Positions 45,211 through 53,897 of a stretch of 64,000 nucleotides of DNA are shown here, in pieces (position 1 is the first letter of the stretch; every line of letters begins with the position of its first letter). The stretch is from positions 248,001 to 312,000 of the forward strand of contig OY969919.1 of NCBI GenBank assembly GCA_963704585.1, in the 5' to 3' direction. Under the pieces are notes generated by a model. The model searched no databases. It had not been told where the DNA came from and saw only the letters and a program-made list of their open reading frames with translations. The translations under genes and the position numbers were made by a program. This stretch comes from Bog-756 sp963704585. GTDB lineage: Bacteria > Actinomycetota > Acidimicrobiia > Acidimicrobiales > RAAP-2.

Positions 45211-47523
45211 ATGCGCGCCGACGACCTGCTCGACGCCGGGCCGGAGGAGCTCGGGCGCACGGCGCGGCAGCTGCGCGACGCGGCGTTCGGCACCCGGGTC
45301 ACCTTCTCCCCGAAGGTCTTCATCCCGCTCACGATGCTCTGCCGCGATCGCTGCGGCTACTGCACGTTCGCCAAGGCACCCGCCCGGCTCGACGCCCCCT
45401 TCCTCCCGCTCGACGCCGTGCTCGAGATCGCCCGGGCAGGCCGTGCAGTCGGGTGCCACGAGGCCCTCTTCACCCTCGGCGAGGCGCCCGAGGACCGCTA
45501 CCCGGTCGCCCGGTCGTGGCTCCGCGAGCATGGCTACGACTCGACCGTCGATTATCTCGTCGCCGCCTGCCGTGCGGTGACCGAGGAGACCGGACTGCTC
45601 GCTCACGCCAACGCCGGTGCGCTCGGCGAGGACGACCTCCTCCGGCTGCGTGCGGTGACCGCGAGCCAGGGGATGATGCTCGAATCGCTCAATCCGGACC
45701 TCGAGGCCCACCGGATCGCACCGGACAAGACGCCCGCGCGCCGCCTCGCGACCCTCGACGCGGCCGGGCGCGCCCGGATCCCCTTCACGACCGGCCTCCT
45801 CGTCGGGATCGGCGAGTCCCGCGCCGATCGGCTCGCCGCTCTGGAGGCCATCGCCGCGAGCCACCGCCGACACGGGCACGTGCAGGAGGTCATCGTCCAG
45901 AACTTCCTCCCGAAGCCCGGCACCGCCATGCAGCACGCGCCCGCCTGCCCGGCCGACGAGCTCCGATGGACGATCGCCGCGGCACGGATCCTCCTTCCCC
46001 GGGACGTCCACCTGCAGGCGCCGCCGAACCTCACCGACGACCTCGCGCCGCTGCTCGCCGCTGGCATCGACGACTGGGGCGGGGTCTCGCCGGTCACGGC
46101 GGACCACGTGAACCCCGAGCGCGCCTGGCCCGCGCTGGCGACGCTGCGCACGGCGACGGAGGCCGGCGGCCACGCGCTCGCGCCGCGGCTCACCCTCTAC
46201 CCCGAGTTCGCCCTCGATCCCGAGCAGTGGATCGACGAGGCGATGCGCTTCCCGGTCCTCGATGCCTCCGACGCGGAAGGCCTTGCCCGCGACCACCCGT
46301 GGTGCTCGGGCACGACCGTGCCGCCGCCCCGGCTCCTCGACGTCGCGGCGCGTCCTCCTGCCGTCCCGGTGTCGACCGCGGGCGGGCCGGTCGGGGACGT
46401 GCTGGCCGGTGTCCTCGGCGGGGCGACCGCCGGCGAGGACGAGCTCGTGACCCTCTTCGCCGCCCGCGGGCCCGAGGTGCGCGCCGTCGCCGAGGTCGCC
46501 GACATGCTGCGGGCGGACACCGTCGGCGACGAGGTCACCTACGTGGCCAATCGCAACATCAACTACACCAACGTCTGCACGTTCAAGTGCCGCTTCTGCG
46601 CGTTCTCGAAGGGACCCCTCTCCCTCAACCTGCGCGGAACCCCGTACCTTCTCGAGCTCGACGAGATCGCCGAGCGGGTCCGCGAGGCCGAGGCCCTCGG
46701 CGCCACCGAGGTCTGCCTCCAGGGGGGCATCCACCCCTCATTCGACGGCGACTACTACCTCGAGGTCATCCGCGCGGTGCGTGCCGTCTCGGCCTCCATC
46801 CACATCCACGGCTTCACCGCCCTCGAGGTCACCGAAGGTGCTCGCCGGTCGGGGACGCCCCTCGCCGACTACCTGGTCCTGCTCCGCGATGCGGGTCTCC
46901 GGACGCTGCCGGGCACCGCGGCCGAAATCCTCGACGATCCGGTCCGTGAGGTGCTCTGCCCCGACAAGATCACGACCGAGCAGTGGCTCGACGCACACCG
47001 CACCGCGCACGAGGTCGGCCTCCGCTCGAACGTGACGATCATGTTCGGCGCCGTCGAGCAGCCACGCTCGTGGGCGCGCCACCTGGTCCGGACCCGCGAG
47101 CTCCAGGCCGAGACGGGCGGGTTCACCGAGTTCGTCCCCCTGCCGTTCGTCCACATGGCGACGCCGCTCTACCTCCAGCGGCGCGCCAGGCGCGGCCCCA
47201 CCTTCCGTGAGACCCTGCTCATGCACGCCGTCGGGCGCATCGCCTATCGGGGAGCGATCGACAACGTCCAGGCGAGCTGGGTCAAGCTCGGCGCCGGAGG
47301 CGTCGGCCAGGTCCTCCTCGCCGGTGCCAACGACCTCGGCGGCACCCTGATGGACGAGAACATCTCACGCGCGGCCGGCGCCGACCACGGCCAGATGATG
47401 GACGCCGAGCGGTTCGCCGCCATCGTCGCCCCCCTCGGGCGCACGCTCGTGCAACGCACGACCCTCTACGGACGGGTCGGCCCGGCGGTCACGCGCGACG
47501 AGGCCCTCGCGGCCGCACCCTGA
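45211..47523 (+). CDS. fbiC: Bifunctional FO synthase FbiC (CofG-CofH)
   Basis: A 770-residue protein with two radical SAM halves that builds 7,8-didemethyl-8-hydroxy-5-deazariboflavin, the chromophore of coenzyme F420. The CofG half has CRDRCGYCTFAKAPARLDAP; the CofH half has NVCTFKCRFCAFSKGPLSLN; each holds the CxxxCxxC for a 4Fe-4S cluster. QGGIHPSFDGDYYLEVIRAV and LTLYPEFALDPEQWIDEAM are further landmarks. The single-chain form is usual in actinobacteria. ATG 45211 follows AAGG by about 9 bases. It lies 66 bases after pgl, so F420 synthesis is physically linked with NADPH generation. Confidence 0.96.
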   Translation: MRADDLLDAGPEELGRTARQLRDAAFGTRVTFSPKVFIPLTMLCRDRCGYCTFAKAPARLDAPFLPLDAVLEIARAGRAVGCHEALFTLGEAPEDRYPVARSWLREHGYDSTVDYLVAACRAVTEETGLLAHANAGALGEDDLLRLRAVTASQGMMLESLNPDLEAHRIAPDKTPARRLATLDAAGRARIPFTTGLLVGIGESRADRLAALEAIAASHRRHGHVQEVIVQNFLPKPGTAMQHAPACPADELRWTIAAARILLPRDVHLQAPPNLTDDLAPLLAAGIDDWGGVSPVTADHVNPERAWPALATLRTATEAGGHALAPRLTLYPEFALDPEQWIDEAMRFPVLDASDAEGLARDHPWCSGTTVPPPRLLDVAARPPAVPVSTAGGPVGDVLAGVLGGATAGEDELVTLFAARGPEVRAVAEVADMLRADTVGDEVTYVANRNINYTNVCTFKCRFCAFSKGPLSLNLRGTPYLLELDEIAERVREAEALGATEVCLQGGIHPSFDGDYYLEVIRAVRAVSASIHIHGFTALEVTEGARRSGTPLADYLVLLRDAGLRTLPGTAAEILDDPVREVLCPDKITTEQWLDAHRTAHEVGLRSNVTIMFGAVEQPRSWARHLVRTRELQAETGGFTEFVPLPFVHMATPLYLQRRARRGPTFRETLLMHAVGRIAYRGAIDNVQASWVKLGAGGVGQVLLAGANDLGGTLMDENISRAAGADHGQMMDAERFAAIVAPLGRTLVQRTTLYGRVGPAVTRDEALAAAP

Positions 47524-47524
47524 C

Positions 47525-48643
47525 GTGCCGGCGACGCCCCGCCATCCCGAGCGCGAGGCGGTCGACGCGGCGACGGCCCGGCTGGTCGACGCGCTGGTGA
47601 CCGGGCGGGCGTCGAACACCCAGCGACGCCTCTTCCGCTCGATGCTCGGGACCGTCGACGACATGGCAGACGAGGGCACCGAGGTCATCGACCTCAAGAT
47701 CGCCGACACCGCGCTCGCGGAGATGGCCGCGGCCTTCCGCATCTTCCGGCCGTACCGTCGGCGCAAGAAGGTCACGATCTTCGGCTCCGCCCGGACCGCT
47801 CCCGACCACCCCGCGTACGACCAGGCCCGCGACCTCGCCGCCGCGATGGCCGGCGCAGGCTGGATGGTCGTCACGGGCGCCGGTCCGGGGATCATGGCCG
47901 CCGGGATGGAGGGCGCCGGGCGGGACCTCTCGATCGGGGTCAACATCCGCCTCCCCCACGAGCAGGGCGCCAATCCCTTCATCGCGGAGGATCCGAAGCT
48001 CGTCGAGATGCGCTACTTCTTCACCCGCAAGCTCATGCTCATCAAGGAGTCCGACGCGTACGTCGTTCTGCCGGGCGGGTTCGGCACCCTCGACGAGGGC
48101 TACGAGCTGCTCACCCTCCTGCAGACCGGCAAGGCGGAGCCGGCGCCGATGGTCATGCTCGACACCCCGGGCGGCAGCTACTGGCAGGGGTGGAGCCGCT
48201 TCCTCCGCGAGGAGGTCGAGCCGCGCGGGCTGGTCTCCGCCGACGACCGCGCCCTCTTCGTCGTGACCGACGACGTCCGGGACGCGACCGACGAGCTCCT
48301 CGGCTTCTACCGGAACTACCAGTCGTGCCGATGGGTCGGGGACCTCCTCGTCGTCCGCCTCCGCCGCGGTCTCGACCGCGCACAGCTCGCCGACCTCAAC
48401 CGGCGGTTCGCCGATATCGTCGCCTCGGGGGTCATCCGGAGCGCGAAGCCCCTGCCACCCGAGCGCGCGGACGGCGACGGCCTCGATCTCGAGCGCATCG
48501 CCTTCCGGTTCGACCGGGTCAGCTACGGGCGCCTCCGCCAGCTCATCGACGCGCTCAACGCCCAGGCCGACGAGGAGTCCGATCGGGGTGGGGCGGGATA
48601 CGCCGACCCGGCGCGGTCGGCGCCCTCAGGCCCCGCCGGCTGA
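47525..48643 (+). CDS. LOG family (lysine decarboxylase-like) protein, PpnN-like
   Basis: A 372-residue protein of the LOG superfamily of nucleotide phosphoribohydrolases. It has the signature VVLPGGFGTLDEGYELLTLL (PGGxGTxxE), the Rossmann start VTIFGSARTAPDHPAYDQA and VVTGAGPGIMAAGMEGAGRD. The core is extended on both sides relative to short LOG proteins, as in PpnN-type nucleosidases that cleave nucleoside monophosphates. It starts with a GTG one base after the fbiC stop, which indicates co-transcription. It overlaps the convergent small gene by 18 bases. Confidence 0.88.
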   Translation: MPATPRHPEREAVDAATARLVDALVTGRASNTQRRLFRSMLGTVDDMADEGTEVIDLKIADTALAEMAAAFRIFRPYRRRKKVTIFGSARTAPDHPAYDQARDLAAAMAGAGWMVVTGAGPGIMAAGMEGAGRDLSIGVNIRLPHEQGANPFIAEDPKLVEMRYFFTRKLMLIKESDAYVVLPGGFGTLDEGYELLTLLQTGKAEPAPMVMLDTPGGSYWQGWSRFLREEVEPRGLVSADDRALFVVTDDVRDATDELLGFYRNYQSCRWVGDLLVVRLRRGLDRAQLADLNRRFADIVASGVIRSAKPLPPERADGDGLDLERIAFRFDRVSYGRLRQLIDALNAQADEESDRGGAGYADPARSAPSGPAG

Positions 48644-48847
48644 GCCGGGGTCGAGCAGCGCGGCCGCCTTCTCGACCGCCCGCCGGGCGCGGGTCAACCG
48701 CTTCTCCTCTGCGACGAGCCGCGGATCGGGGCTCTCGCCGTCGCGCACGGCCTCGGACGCCTCCCGCAGGCGGTCGAGGGCGAGGTCCGCGAGCTCGTCC
48801 GCGAGCGCCCGCAGGCGGTCCGCGAGCTCGGACGGGTCGCCGGCCAC
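48626..48847 (-). CDS. Small helical conserved hypothetical, 73 aa
   Basis: A 73-residue, highly helical charged protein (ELADRLRALADELADLALDR, EEKRLTRARRAVEKAAALLD). It starts with GTG 4 bases after the acyl-CoA synthetase stop, so it is probably a tail gene of that unit. No family recognised. Confidence 0.6.
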   Translation of the reverse strand: MAGDPSELADRLRALADELADLALDRLREASEAVRDGESPDPRLVAEEKRLTRARRAVEKAAALLDPGSAGGA

Positions 48848-48851
48848 CCGC

Positions 48852-50486
48852 TCAGCCGCGGGTCGAGATCTCGATCTCGACGACCTCGAGCGTGCCCTCG
48901 GCGTGCCGCGAGCGCAGCGCCTTCTTGTCGAACTTGCCCACGCTCGTCTTCGGCACCTCTTCGACGAACGACCACCGCTCGGGGAGCCACCACCGGCTCA
49001 CCCGGTCGGTGAGGAACGCGACGAGCTCGTCCGGTCCCGCCGACGAGCCCTGCTCGAGCACGACCGCGACGAGTGGGCGTTCGCTCCACCGCTCGTCGGG
49101 GACCGCGATGACCGCGGCCTCGACGACCTCCGGGTGGGCCATGACCTCGTTCTCGAGCTCGACCGAGGAGATCCACTCCCCGCCCGACTTGATCACGTCC
49201 TTGGTCCGGTCGCTGATCTGCATGTACCCCCGCCCGTCGAGCGAGCCGATGTCCCCGGTGCGGAGCCAGCCGTCGTGGAAGCGCTCGGGTGAGGGGTCCT
49301 TGTAGTACGAGCCGGTGATCCACGGCCCGCGGACTTCGAACTCGCCGACCGACTCGCCGTCGTTGGGCAGGATCGTGCCGTCCTCGGCGGCGACCCGCAC
49401 CTCCACCCCCGGGACGACACGACCGGTCTTCGAGCGCCAGAGGATCTCCTCGTCGGGCGGCGTGCCCCGCGGCGGCAGCGCGAGGGAGCAGAGCGGGCTC
49501 GTCTCGGTCATCCCCCACCCCTGCACGAGCTCGATGCCGAGGTCGTCGCGGAACCGCTCGATGAGCTGCCGGGGCACCGCGGCGCCGCCGGCGGTGATCA
49601 TGCGGAGCGAGGAGAGGTCGACGGTGTGGGTCTGCGCGTAGCGCAGCACGTCGCTCCAGATCGTCGGGACCCCTGCCGAGATGGTCGGACGGTGGCGGGC
49701 GATGATCGCCGAAAGGGGCTCGGCCTGCAGGAACTGCTGGGGCATGATGAGATCGGCCCCGGTCAGGAACCCGCCGTAGGGGGTGCCCCACGCGTTGGCG
49801 TGGAACATGGGCACGATCGAGAGGACCGAGTCGCGCTCGTTGATGCCGAGCGACGAGCCCGACGTGATGGCCATGGTGTGGAGGAACGTCGAGCGGTGGC
49901 TGTAGACGACGCCCTTCGGGTTGCCCGTCGTCCCAGACGTGTAGCACATGGCGGCCGCCTGCCGTTCGTCGAAGGTCGGCCACGCGTAGCCCGGGGACTC
50001 GGCACCGAGCAACTCCTCGTAGGGGATGGTCTCCCCGAGCTCGCCCGCGTCGACCCCGCCGGTCACCACGATCCGCTTGACGGTGGTCAAGTCCGCCCGC
50101 ACCCGGGCGAGCAGGGGCACGAGGCTGCCGTCGACGATGAGGACCTCGTCTTCGGCGTGGTTGATCACGTACGAGAGCTGTTCGGGAAAGAGCCGGAGGT
50201 TGAGGGTGTGGAGGATCGCGCCCATGGCCGGCACCCCGAGGTACGCCTCGAGGTGGGTCTGGTTGTTCCAGAGGAACGTCCCGACCCGGGTACCGTCCCC
50301 GACGCCGAGCCGTGCGAGCCCCGCGGCGAGCTGCTCGGTGCGCGCCGCCACCTCGCCGAAGCTCGCCTCGGTGCACGAACCGTCGGGACCAGTGATCGTG
50401 AGGACCCGGCTGTCGCCGTAGACCGCCTGGCCGTGACGGAGGATGCCGCTGATGAGCAGCGGCCCGTCCTGCATGGTGCTGAGCAC
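48852..50486 (-). CDS. Long-chain acyl-CoA synthetase (AMP-forming)
   Basis: A 544-residue member of the ANL superfamily, activating fatty or aryl acids to acyl-CoA via acyl-AMP. P-loop MCYTSGTTGNPKGVVYSHRS, LVQGWGMTETSPLCSLAL, HDGWLRTGDIGSLDGRGYMQ, and the catalytic lysine in VPKTSVGKFDKKALR. The residues around SIVPMFHANAWGTPYGGFLT match medium/long-chain fatty acid ligases. The GTG start is preceded by GGGGAGG at 7 bases. It diverges from the secreted hydrolase gene. Confidence 0.92.
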   Translation of the reverse strand: MLSTMQDGPLLISGILRHGQAVYGDSRVLTITGPDGSCTEASFGEVAARTEQLAAGLARLGVGDGTRVGTFLWNNQTHLEAYLGVPAMGAILHTLNLRLFPEQLSYVINHAEDEVLIVDGSLVPLLARVRADLTTVKRIVVTGGVDAGELGETIPYEELLGAESPGYAWPTFDERQAAAMCYTSGTTGNPKGVVYSHRSTFLHTMAITSGSSLGINERDSVLSIVPMFHANAWGTPYGGFLTGADLIMPQQFLQAEPLSAIIARHRPTISAGVPTIWSDVLRYAQTHTVDLSSLRMITAGGAAVPRQLIERFRDDLGIELVQGWGMTETSPLCSLALPPRGTPPDEEILWRSKTGRVVPGVEVRVAAEDGTILPNDGESVGEFEVRGPWITGSYYKDPSPERFHDGWLRTGDIGSLDGRGYMQISDRTKDVIKSGGEWISSVELENEVMAHPEVVEAAVIAVPDERWSERPLVAVVLEQGSSAGPDELVAFLTDRVSRWWLPERWSFVEEVPKTSVGKFDKKALRSRHAEGTLEVVEIEISTRG

Positions 50487-50668
50487 GGTGGAACCTCCCC
50501 GCTCCCCGTCCGCACGCGCGGATGTTCGAGTGTACCGACCTCGTGCAGACGGAGCCCGGGGCTTGCCCGACGGGCCGCTTGGTGGTGAAGTGGTTCCCCC
50601 GGGCGTCCCCTGCCCGGCTCTGAGCACGCCGCTCACCCGTCCCCTCCGGACCCGTGGAGGTGCGCGCC

Positions 50669-51571
50669 GTGCCCAGGCTCGCCGTCGTCGTCGGGGGTGC
50701 GTGCCTCGCGCTGGCCCTCGCCCTCACCCTGCTCGTCGCGGTCGTGGCCGGCTCCGGCGCGGGAGGTGCCCCGTCCTCCGGTGGCGGCGCGTCCGGTGCC
50801 TCCCCCGCGGTGCCGGCCGACTGGCTCGCGCTCGATCGGGCCTCTGCGGCAACCTGTCCGGGCCTGCCCTGGTCGGTCCTCGCAGCGATCGGGACGGTCG
50901 AGTCCGGGAGCGGACGGTCGAGCGCGCCGGGGGTCTGGTCAGGGGCCAACCCCGCCGGGGCCGAGGGGCCGATGCAGTTCGAGCCGGCGACCTTCGCTGC
51001 CTACGCGACGGTCGGACCGGGCGGCGCGGTGCCGCCCTCGCCCTACGACCCGGCGGACGCGGTCGCGACGGCCGCGACCATGCTCTGCGCGAACGGCGCC
51101 GGGAGCGCGGGTGGCCTCCCGGACGCGGTCTTCGCGTACAACCACTCGACGACCTACGTCGACGCCGTGCTCACCCTCTCCCTCGCGCTCGGAGAGGACC
51201 CTTCGTCGAGCACGACGGTGGTGGCCGCGCTCTCGTTCGCCGCCGGCCAGCTCGGCACCCCGTACGAATGGGGCGGCAGCGGACCCGGCGGCTTCGACTG
51301 CTCGGGCCTCGTCCAGGCCGCGTACGCGCACGCGGGCGTGCCGCTCCCCCGCGTCGCCCAGGATCAGTTCGCGACCGGGCCGGCCGTGCCGGCGGGCTCG
51401 GCCGTGGCGCCGGGCGACCTCCTCTTCTTCGGGAGCGGGCCGGGCGCGGTCGAACACGTGGGCCTCTACGTGGGCGCGGGTGAGATGATCGACGCGCCGC
51501 ACACCGGCGCGGTGGTCCGATTCGACGCGGCCGACTGGTCGGGATTCGTGGGTGCGACCAGGCCTGGGTGA
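50669..51571 (+). CDS. Secreted lytic transglycosylase-like plus NlpC/P60 cell-wall hydrolase
   Basis: A 300-residue envelope protein. N-terminal signal or anchor (LAVVVGGACLALALALTLLV), a short Gly/Ser linker, an SLT-like domain (PWSVLAAIGTVESGSGRSSA with the catalytic Glu; GAEGPMQFEPATFAAYA; AVFAYNHSTTYVDAVL), then NlpC/P60 with nucleophile Cys in GGFDCSGLVQAAY, His in VEHVGLYVGAGEM and a third residue in DAPHTGAVV. It would cut both glycan and peptide bonds of peptidoglycan. The GTG at 50669 has GGAGG 8 bases upstream. A strong hairpin follows the stop. Confidence 0.9.
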   Translation: MPRLAVVVGGACLALALALTLLVAVVAGSGAGGAPSSGGGASGASPAVPADWLALDRASAATCPGLPWSVLAAIGTVESGSGRSSAPGVWSGANPAGAEGPMQFEPATFAAYATVGPGGAVPPSPYDPADAVATAATMLCANGAGSAGGLPDAVFAYNHSTTYVDAVLTLSLALGEDPSSSTTVVAALSFAAGQLGTPYEWGGSGPGGFDCSGLVQAAYAHAGVPLPRVAQDQFATGPAVPAGSAVAPGDLLFFGSGPGAVEHVGLYVGAGEMIDAPHTGAVVRFDAADWSGFVGATRPG

Positions 51572-52427
51572 GGCCCCGTCGGAGACGGGGTGTGGGTGCG
51601 TCGGCTGAAGACCGCTCCGGACCGCCTCGACGCGACCTCGAGCGCGTGGTGCGCCCGAACACCTGGTCGAAGATTCCGTCGATCCCCGAACCGTGCAGCG
51701 TCATCCCGCCGTCGACGACGAGGTTCTGCCCGGTCACGAAGCGGGCGAGGTCCGAGCAGAGGAAGACGACGACGTCGGCCACGTCCTCGGGCTCGCCGAG
51801 CCGACCGACCGGTGTCGTGCGCTCGTAACGCACGCGCTCCTGCGGGAGCAGAGCCAGCAACGGCTCGGTGAGGGCGGTCGTGATCATGCCCGGTGCGACG
51901 GCGTTGACCCGGATCGACGGACCGTACTCGAGCGCGGCGGACGCGGTGATCGCCGCCACCCCTGCCTTCGCCGCCGCGTAGGGGGCCTCCCCGGCGGCAG
52001 GTCGTGTCCCGCTGATCGACGCGGTGGAGACGATGCTCCCACCGCCGGCCGCGCGCAGGTGCGGGATCGCCGCGCGGAAGCCGAGGAAGACCCCGGTCAG
52101 GTTGACGCCGATCACGCGGTCCCACTCCTCGGGGTCCCACTCGGCGAGCGGGGCCAGGTTGCCGATGCCCGCATTGTTGAAGACCGTGGTGAGGCCGCCG
52201 AGCGCTAACGCCACGCCGTCGAACGCGTCACGCAGGCCGTCCGGGTCGCGGACATCGGCTCGGAACGCCACGCCGCCGATCTCCTCGGCCACCGCGGCTG
52301 CGCCGTCGCCGTCGAGGTCGACGACCCCGACCGATGCGCCCTCCTCGGCCATCCGTCGCGCCGTGGCCCGACCGATCCCGGAGGCGCCGCCGGTCACGAC
52401 GGCCCGCTGTCCGTCGAGCAAGCCCAT
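51171..52427 (-). CDS. Short-chain dehydrogenase/reductase, 3' end abnormal
   Basis: An NAD(P)-dependent SDR. TGGASGIGRATARRMAEEGA binds the nucleotide, NNAGIGNLAPLAEWDP and the catalytic Ser (STASISG) and Tyr-x3-Lys (PYAAAKAG) are present, and the C-terminal QNLVVDGGMTLHGSGIDGIF matches the family. The family domain ends near 51650 (about 259 residues). The frame continues to 51171, adding about 155 basic, Arg/Pro-rich residues antisense to the NlpC/P60 gene; the other two minus-strand frames also have no stop until 51468. So the true end is not visible, perhaps because of a base error. The substrate is unknown. Confidence 0.82.
   Translation of the reverse strand: MGLLDGQRAVVTGGASGIGRATARRMAEEGASVGVVDLDGDGAAAVAEEIGGVAFRADVRDPDGLRDAFDGVALALGGLTTVFNNAGIGNLAPLAEWDPEEWDRVIGVNLTGVFLGFRAAIPHLRAAGGGSIVSTASISGTRPAAGEAPYAAAKAGVAAITASAALEYGPSIRVNAVAPGMITTALTEPLLALLPQERVRYERTTPVGRLGEPEDVADVVVFLCSDLARFVTGQNLVVDGGMTLHGSGIDGIFDQVFGRTTRSRSRRGGPERSSADAPTPRLRRGLTQAWSHPRIPTSRPRRIGPPRRCAARRSSHPRPRRGPRVRPRPARSRRRGGRPAPRPSPPARPARSRTDPGRRGGAARPRARTRPGRGPSSRSRRVRCRPIRTGCRAGRRRTRARPPPSCSTKGPLRARGRG
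51574..51590 (+). terminator. GC hairpin after the NlpC/P60 gene
   Basis: CCCCGTC and GACGGGG with a GGA loop begin three bases after the stop codon. There is no T-run; it is placed where a terminator for both convergent genes would be. Confidence 0.5.
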
Positions 52428-52530
52428 CCCGTCCATCCTCTCCACCGGCGCCTCCGTCGGCGACGTGTGCGCCGTAGTCGAGCACACGCCGGCCGCGGCC
52501 GCGCCGTGGCGGGCGGGCACGCCGTGCGGG

Positions 52531-53049
52531 TCAGAACGGGAGCCCGAGGATCCGGAGCCCGCCGGCCGGCATCGTTGTGCCCGCGGCGAAGGGGGTCCAG
52601 CAGCAGTGGATCGGCACGACGATCCTTCCGGTCTGCTGGTCCGCGGTGACCTCGCCTTCGAGGGGGATCCAGCCGAGGCGCCGGTAGAAGGGGATCCGCA
52701 CCTCGCGGCAGAAGAGGAGCCCGAGCGGCGGACCGAGCGCGGTCATCCGCTCCATCGCGGCCGCGACGACCCGCGCGCCGAGACCACCCCCCCGGTGGTC
52801 GCGGTGGACGAGCACCCCGCCGAGGCCGACCGCACGCACCGGCTCGCCCCCACCCCCCTCGGCCTCGACCGCCACCCAGCCCGCGTGCGCGAGCAGCCGG
52901 TCGCCCTCGACGGCCACGACGTGCCCGGTCTTCGGGCCCCACTCGATGTCGAGGTGGTCGGTCCCGTACGGGTCGGGCTCACCATCGACCAGGCGTACGT
53001 ACTCGTCGGCGCCGAAGTCCGGCTGCTCGACGATCTCGACCGTGCTCAT
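52531..53049 (-). CDS. GNAT family N-acetyltransferase
   Basis: A 172-residue acetyltransferase: DIEWGPKTGHVVAVEGDRLL, LGGVLVHRDHRGGGLGARVV (acetyl-CoA loop) and LLFCREVRIPFYRRLGWIPL. The RRLGW motif near the end is typical. The substrate is unknown. Its ATG overlaps the stop of the methyltransferase gene (ATGA), so the two are co-translated. Confidence 0.85.
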   Translation of the reverse strand: MSTVEIVEQPDFGADEYVRLVDGEPDPYGTDHLDIEWGPKTGHVVAVEGDRLLAHAGWVAVEAEGGGGEPVRAVGLGGVLVHRDHRGGGLGARVVAAAMERMTALGPPLGLLFCREVRIPFYRRLGWIPLEGEVTADQQTGRIVVPIHCCWTPFAAGTTMPAGGLRILGLPF

Positions 53050-53774
53050 CCCTTCCGACCGATCAGCGCACGGAGGCCCGCCGGGAAGCGCTCGTCGCCG
53101 AAGGCCTGGGCGACCTCGATCGTGACCCCGGTCGGCGCCACCCATCCCGGCACGGCCGCGGTGTCGACGAGCACGTTGTCGTGGCGTTCGTCGTCGCGCC
53201 GCCAGCAGCCGTCGGCCTCGCGGAGGAACGTGGTCATCTCGCGGACGAACACCTCGGGCGACGGCCGCCCGTACCGGGTCACGATCGCCCAGTCGTCGCC
53301 GACCCGAGCGTGGACGTCGTGGCCTTCCCGGGCCCGCCCCCACTCGAGGTCGCAGCAGTCGACCGCGAGCACTCCGCCTGGTCGGAGTGCCCGACAGAGT
53401 GCGACCAGCGCGGTGCGCACCGCCTCGGCGTCGGGGAGGTAGTTGAGCGCATGCCCGACCCCGACGATCGCGTCGGCCTCGGGCACCGGGTCCTCCGGCA
53501 GCGTGAGCCGCTCGATCGCCGCGGCGCCGGGCGCGGTCTCGGCGGCCAGGCGGAGCATCGCGGGCGAGGCGTCCGTCGCCACCACCCGGTGGCCGGCTTC
53601 GACGAGGTCGGCGGTCAGGAGGCCGCTCCCGCATCCGATCTCGAGGACCACGCCGCCGCGGCGGCGCACCGGCTCGAGCAGGGCGAGGACACCCGGTGCG
53701 CAGTCGGCCGCGTGGAACCCGAACCCGAGGTGGTGGACGAGGGCGAGGTCGTCGCGGTAGTAGGGGTCGTCCAC
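53046..53774 (-). CDS. Class I SAM-dependent methyltransferase
   Basis: A 242-residue enzyme with the classic motif I VLEIGCGSGLLTADLVEAGH, motif II VVATDASPAMLRLAA, and VGHALNYLPDAEAVRTALVA. The layout is that of the methyltransferase domain 25 (PF13649) group. The target is unknown. The GTG start at VDDPYYRDDLALVHH was chosen because the earlier frame is of low complexity. Forms an overlapping pair with the GNAT gene. Confidence 0.87.
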   Translation of the reverse strand: MDDPYYRDDLALVHHLGFGFHAADCAPGVLALLEPVRRRGGVVLEIGCGSGLLTADLVEAGHRVVATDASPAMLRLAAETAPGAAAIERLTLPEDPVPEADAIVGVGHALNYLPDAEAVRTALVALCRALRPGGVLAVDCCDLEWGRAREGHDVHARVGDDWAIVTRYGRPSPEVFVREMTTFLREADGCWRRDDERHDNVLVDTAAVPGWVAPTGVTIEVAQAFGDERFPAGLRALIGRKG

Positions 53775-53897
53775 GGCGCCCGTCGTCCCTTCGGTTCGTG
53801 CGGCGCGGCCGGCGGCCGCCCTGCGCACGCTACGCGACGACTCTGCGGCGTGCGACCGTCGACGGGCGCGGTGGACCCGCGCGGCCGGGGTGCGCGG

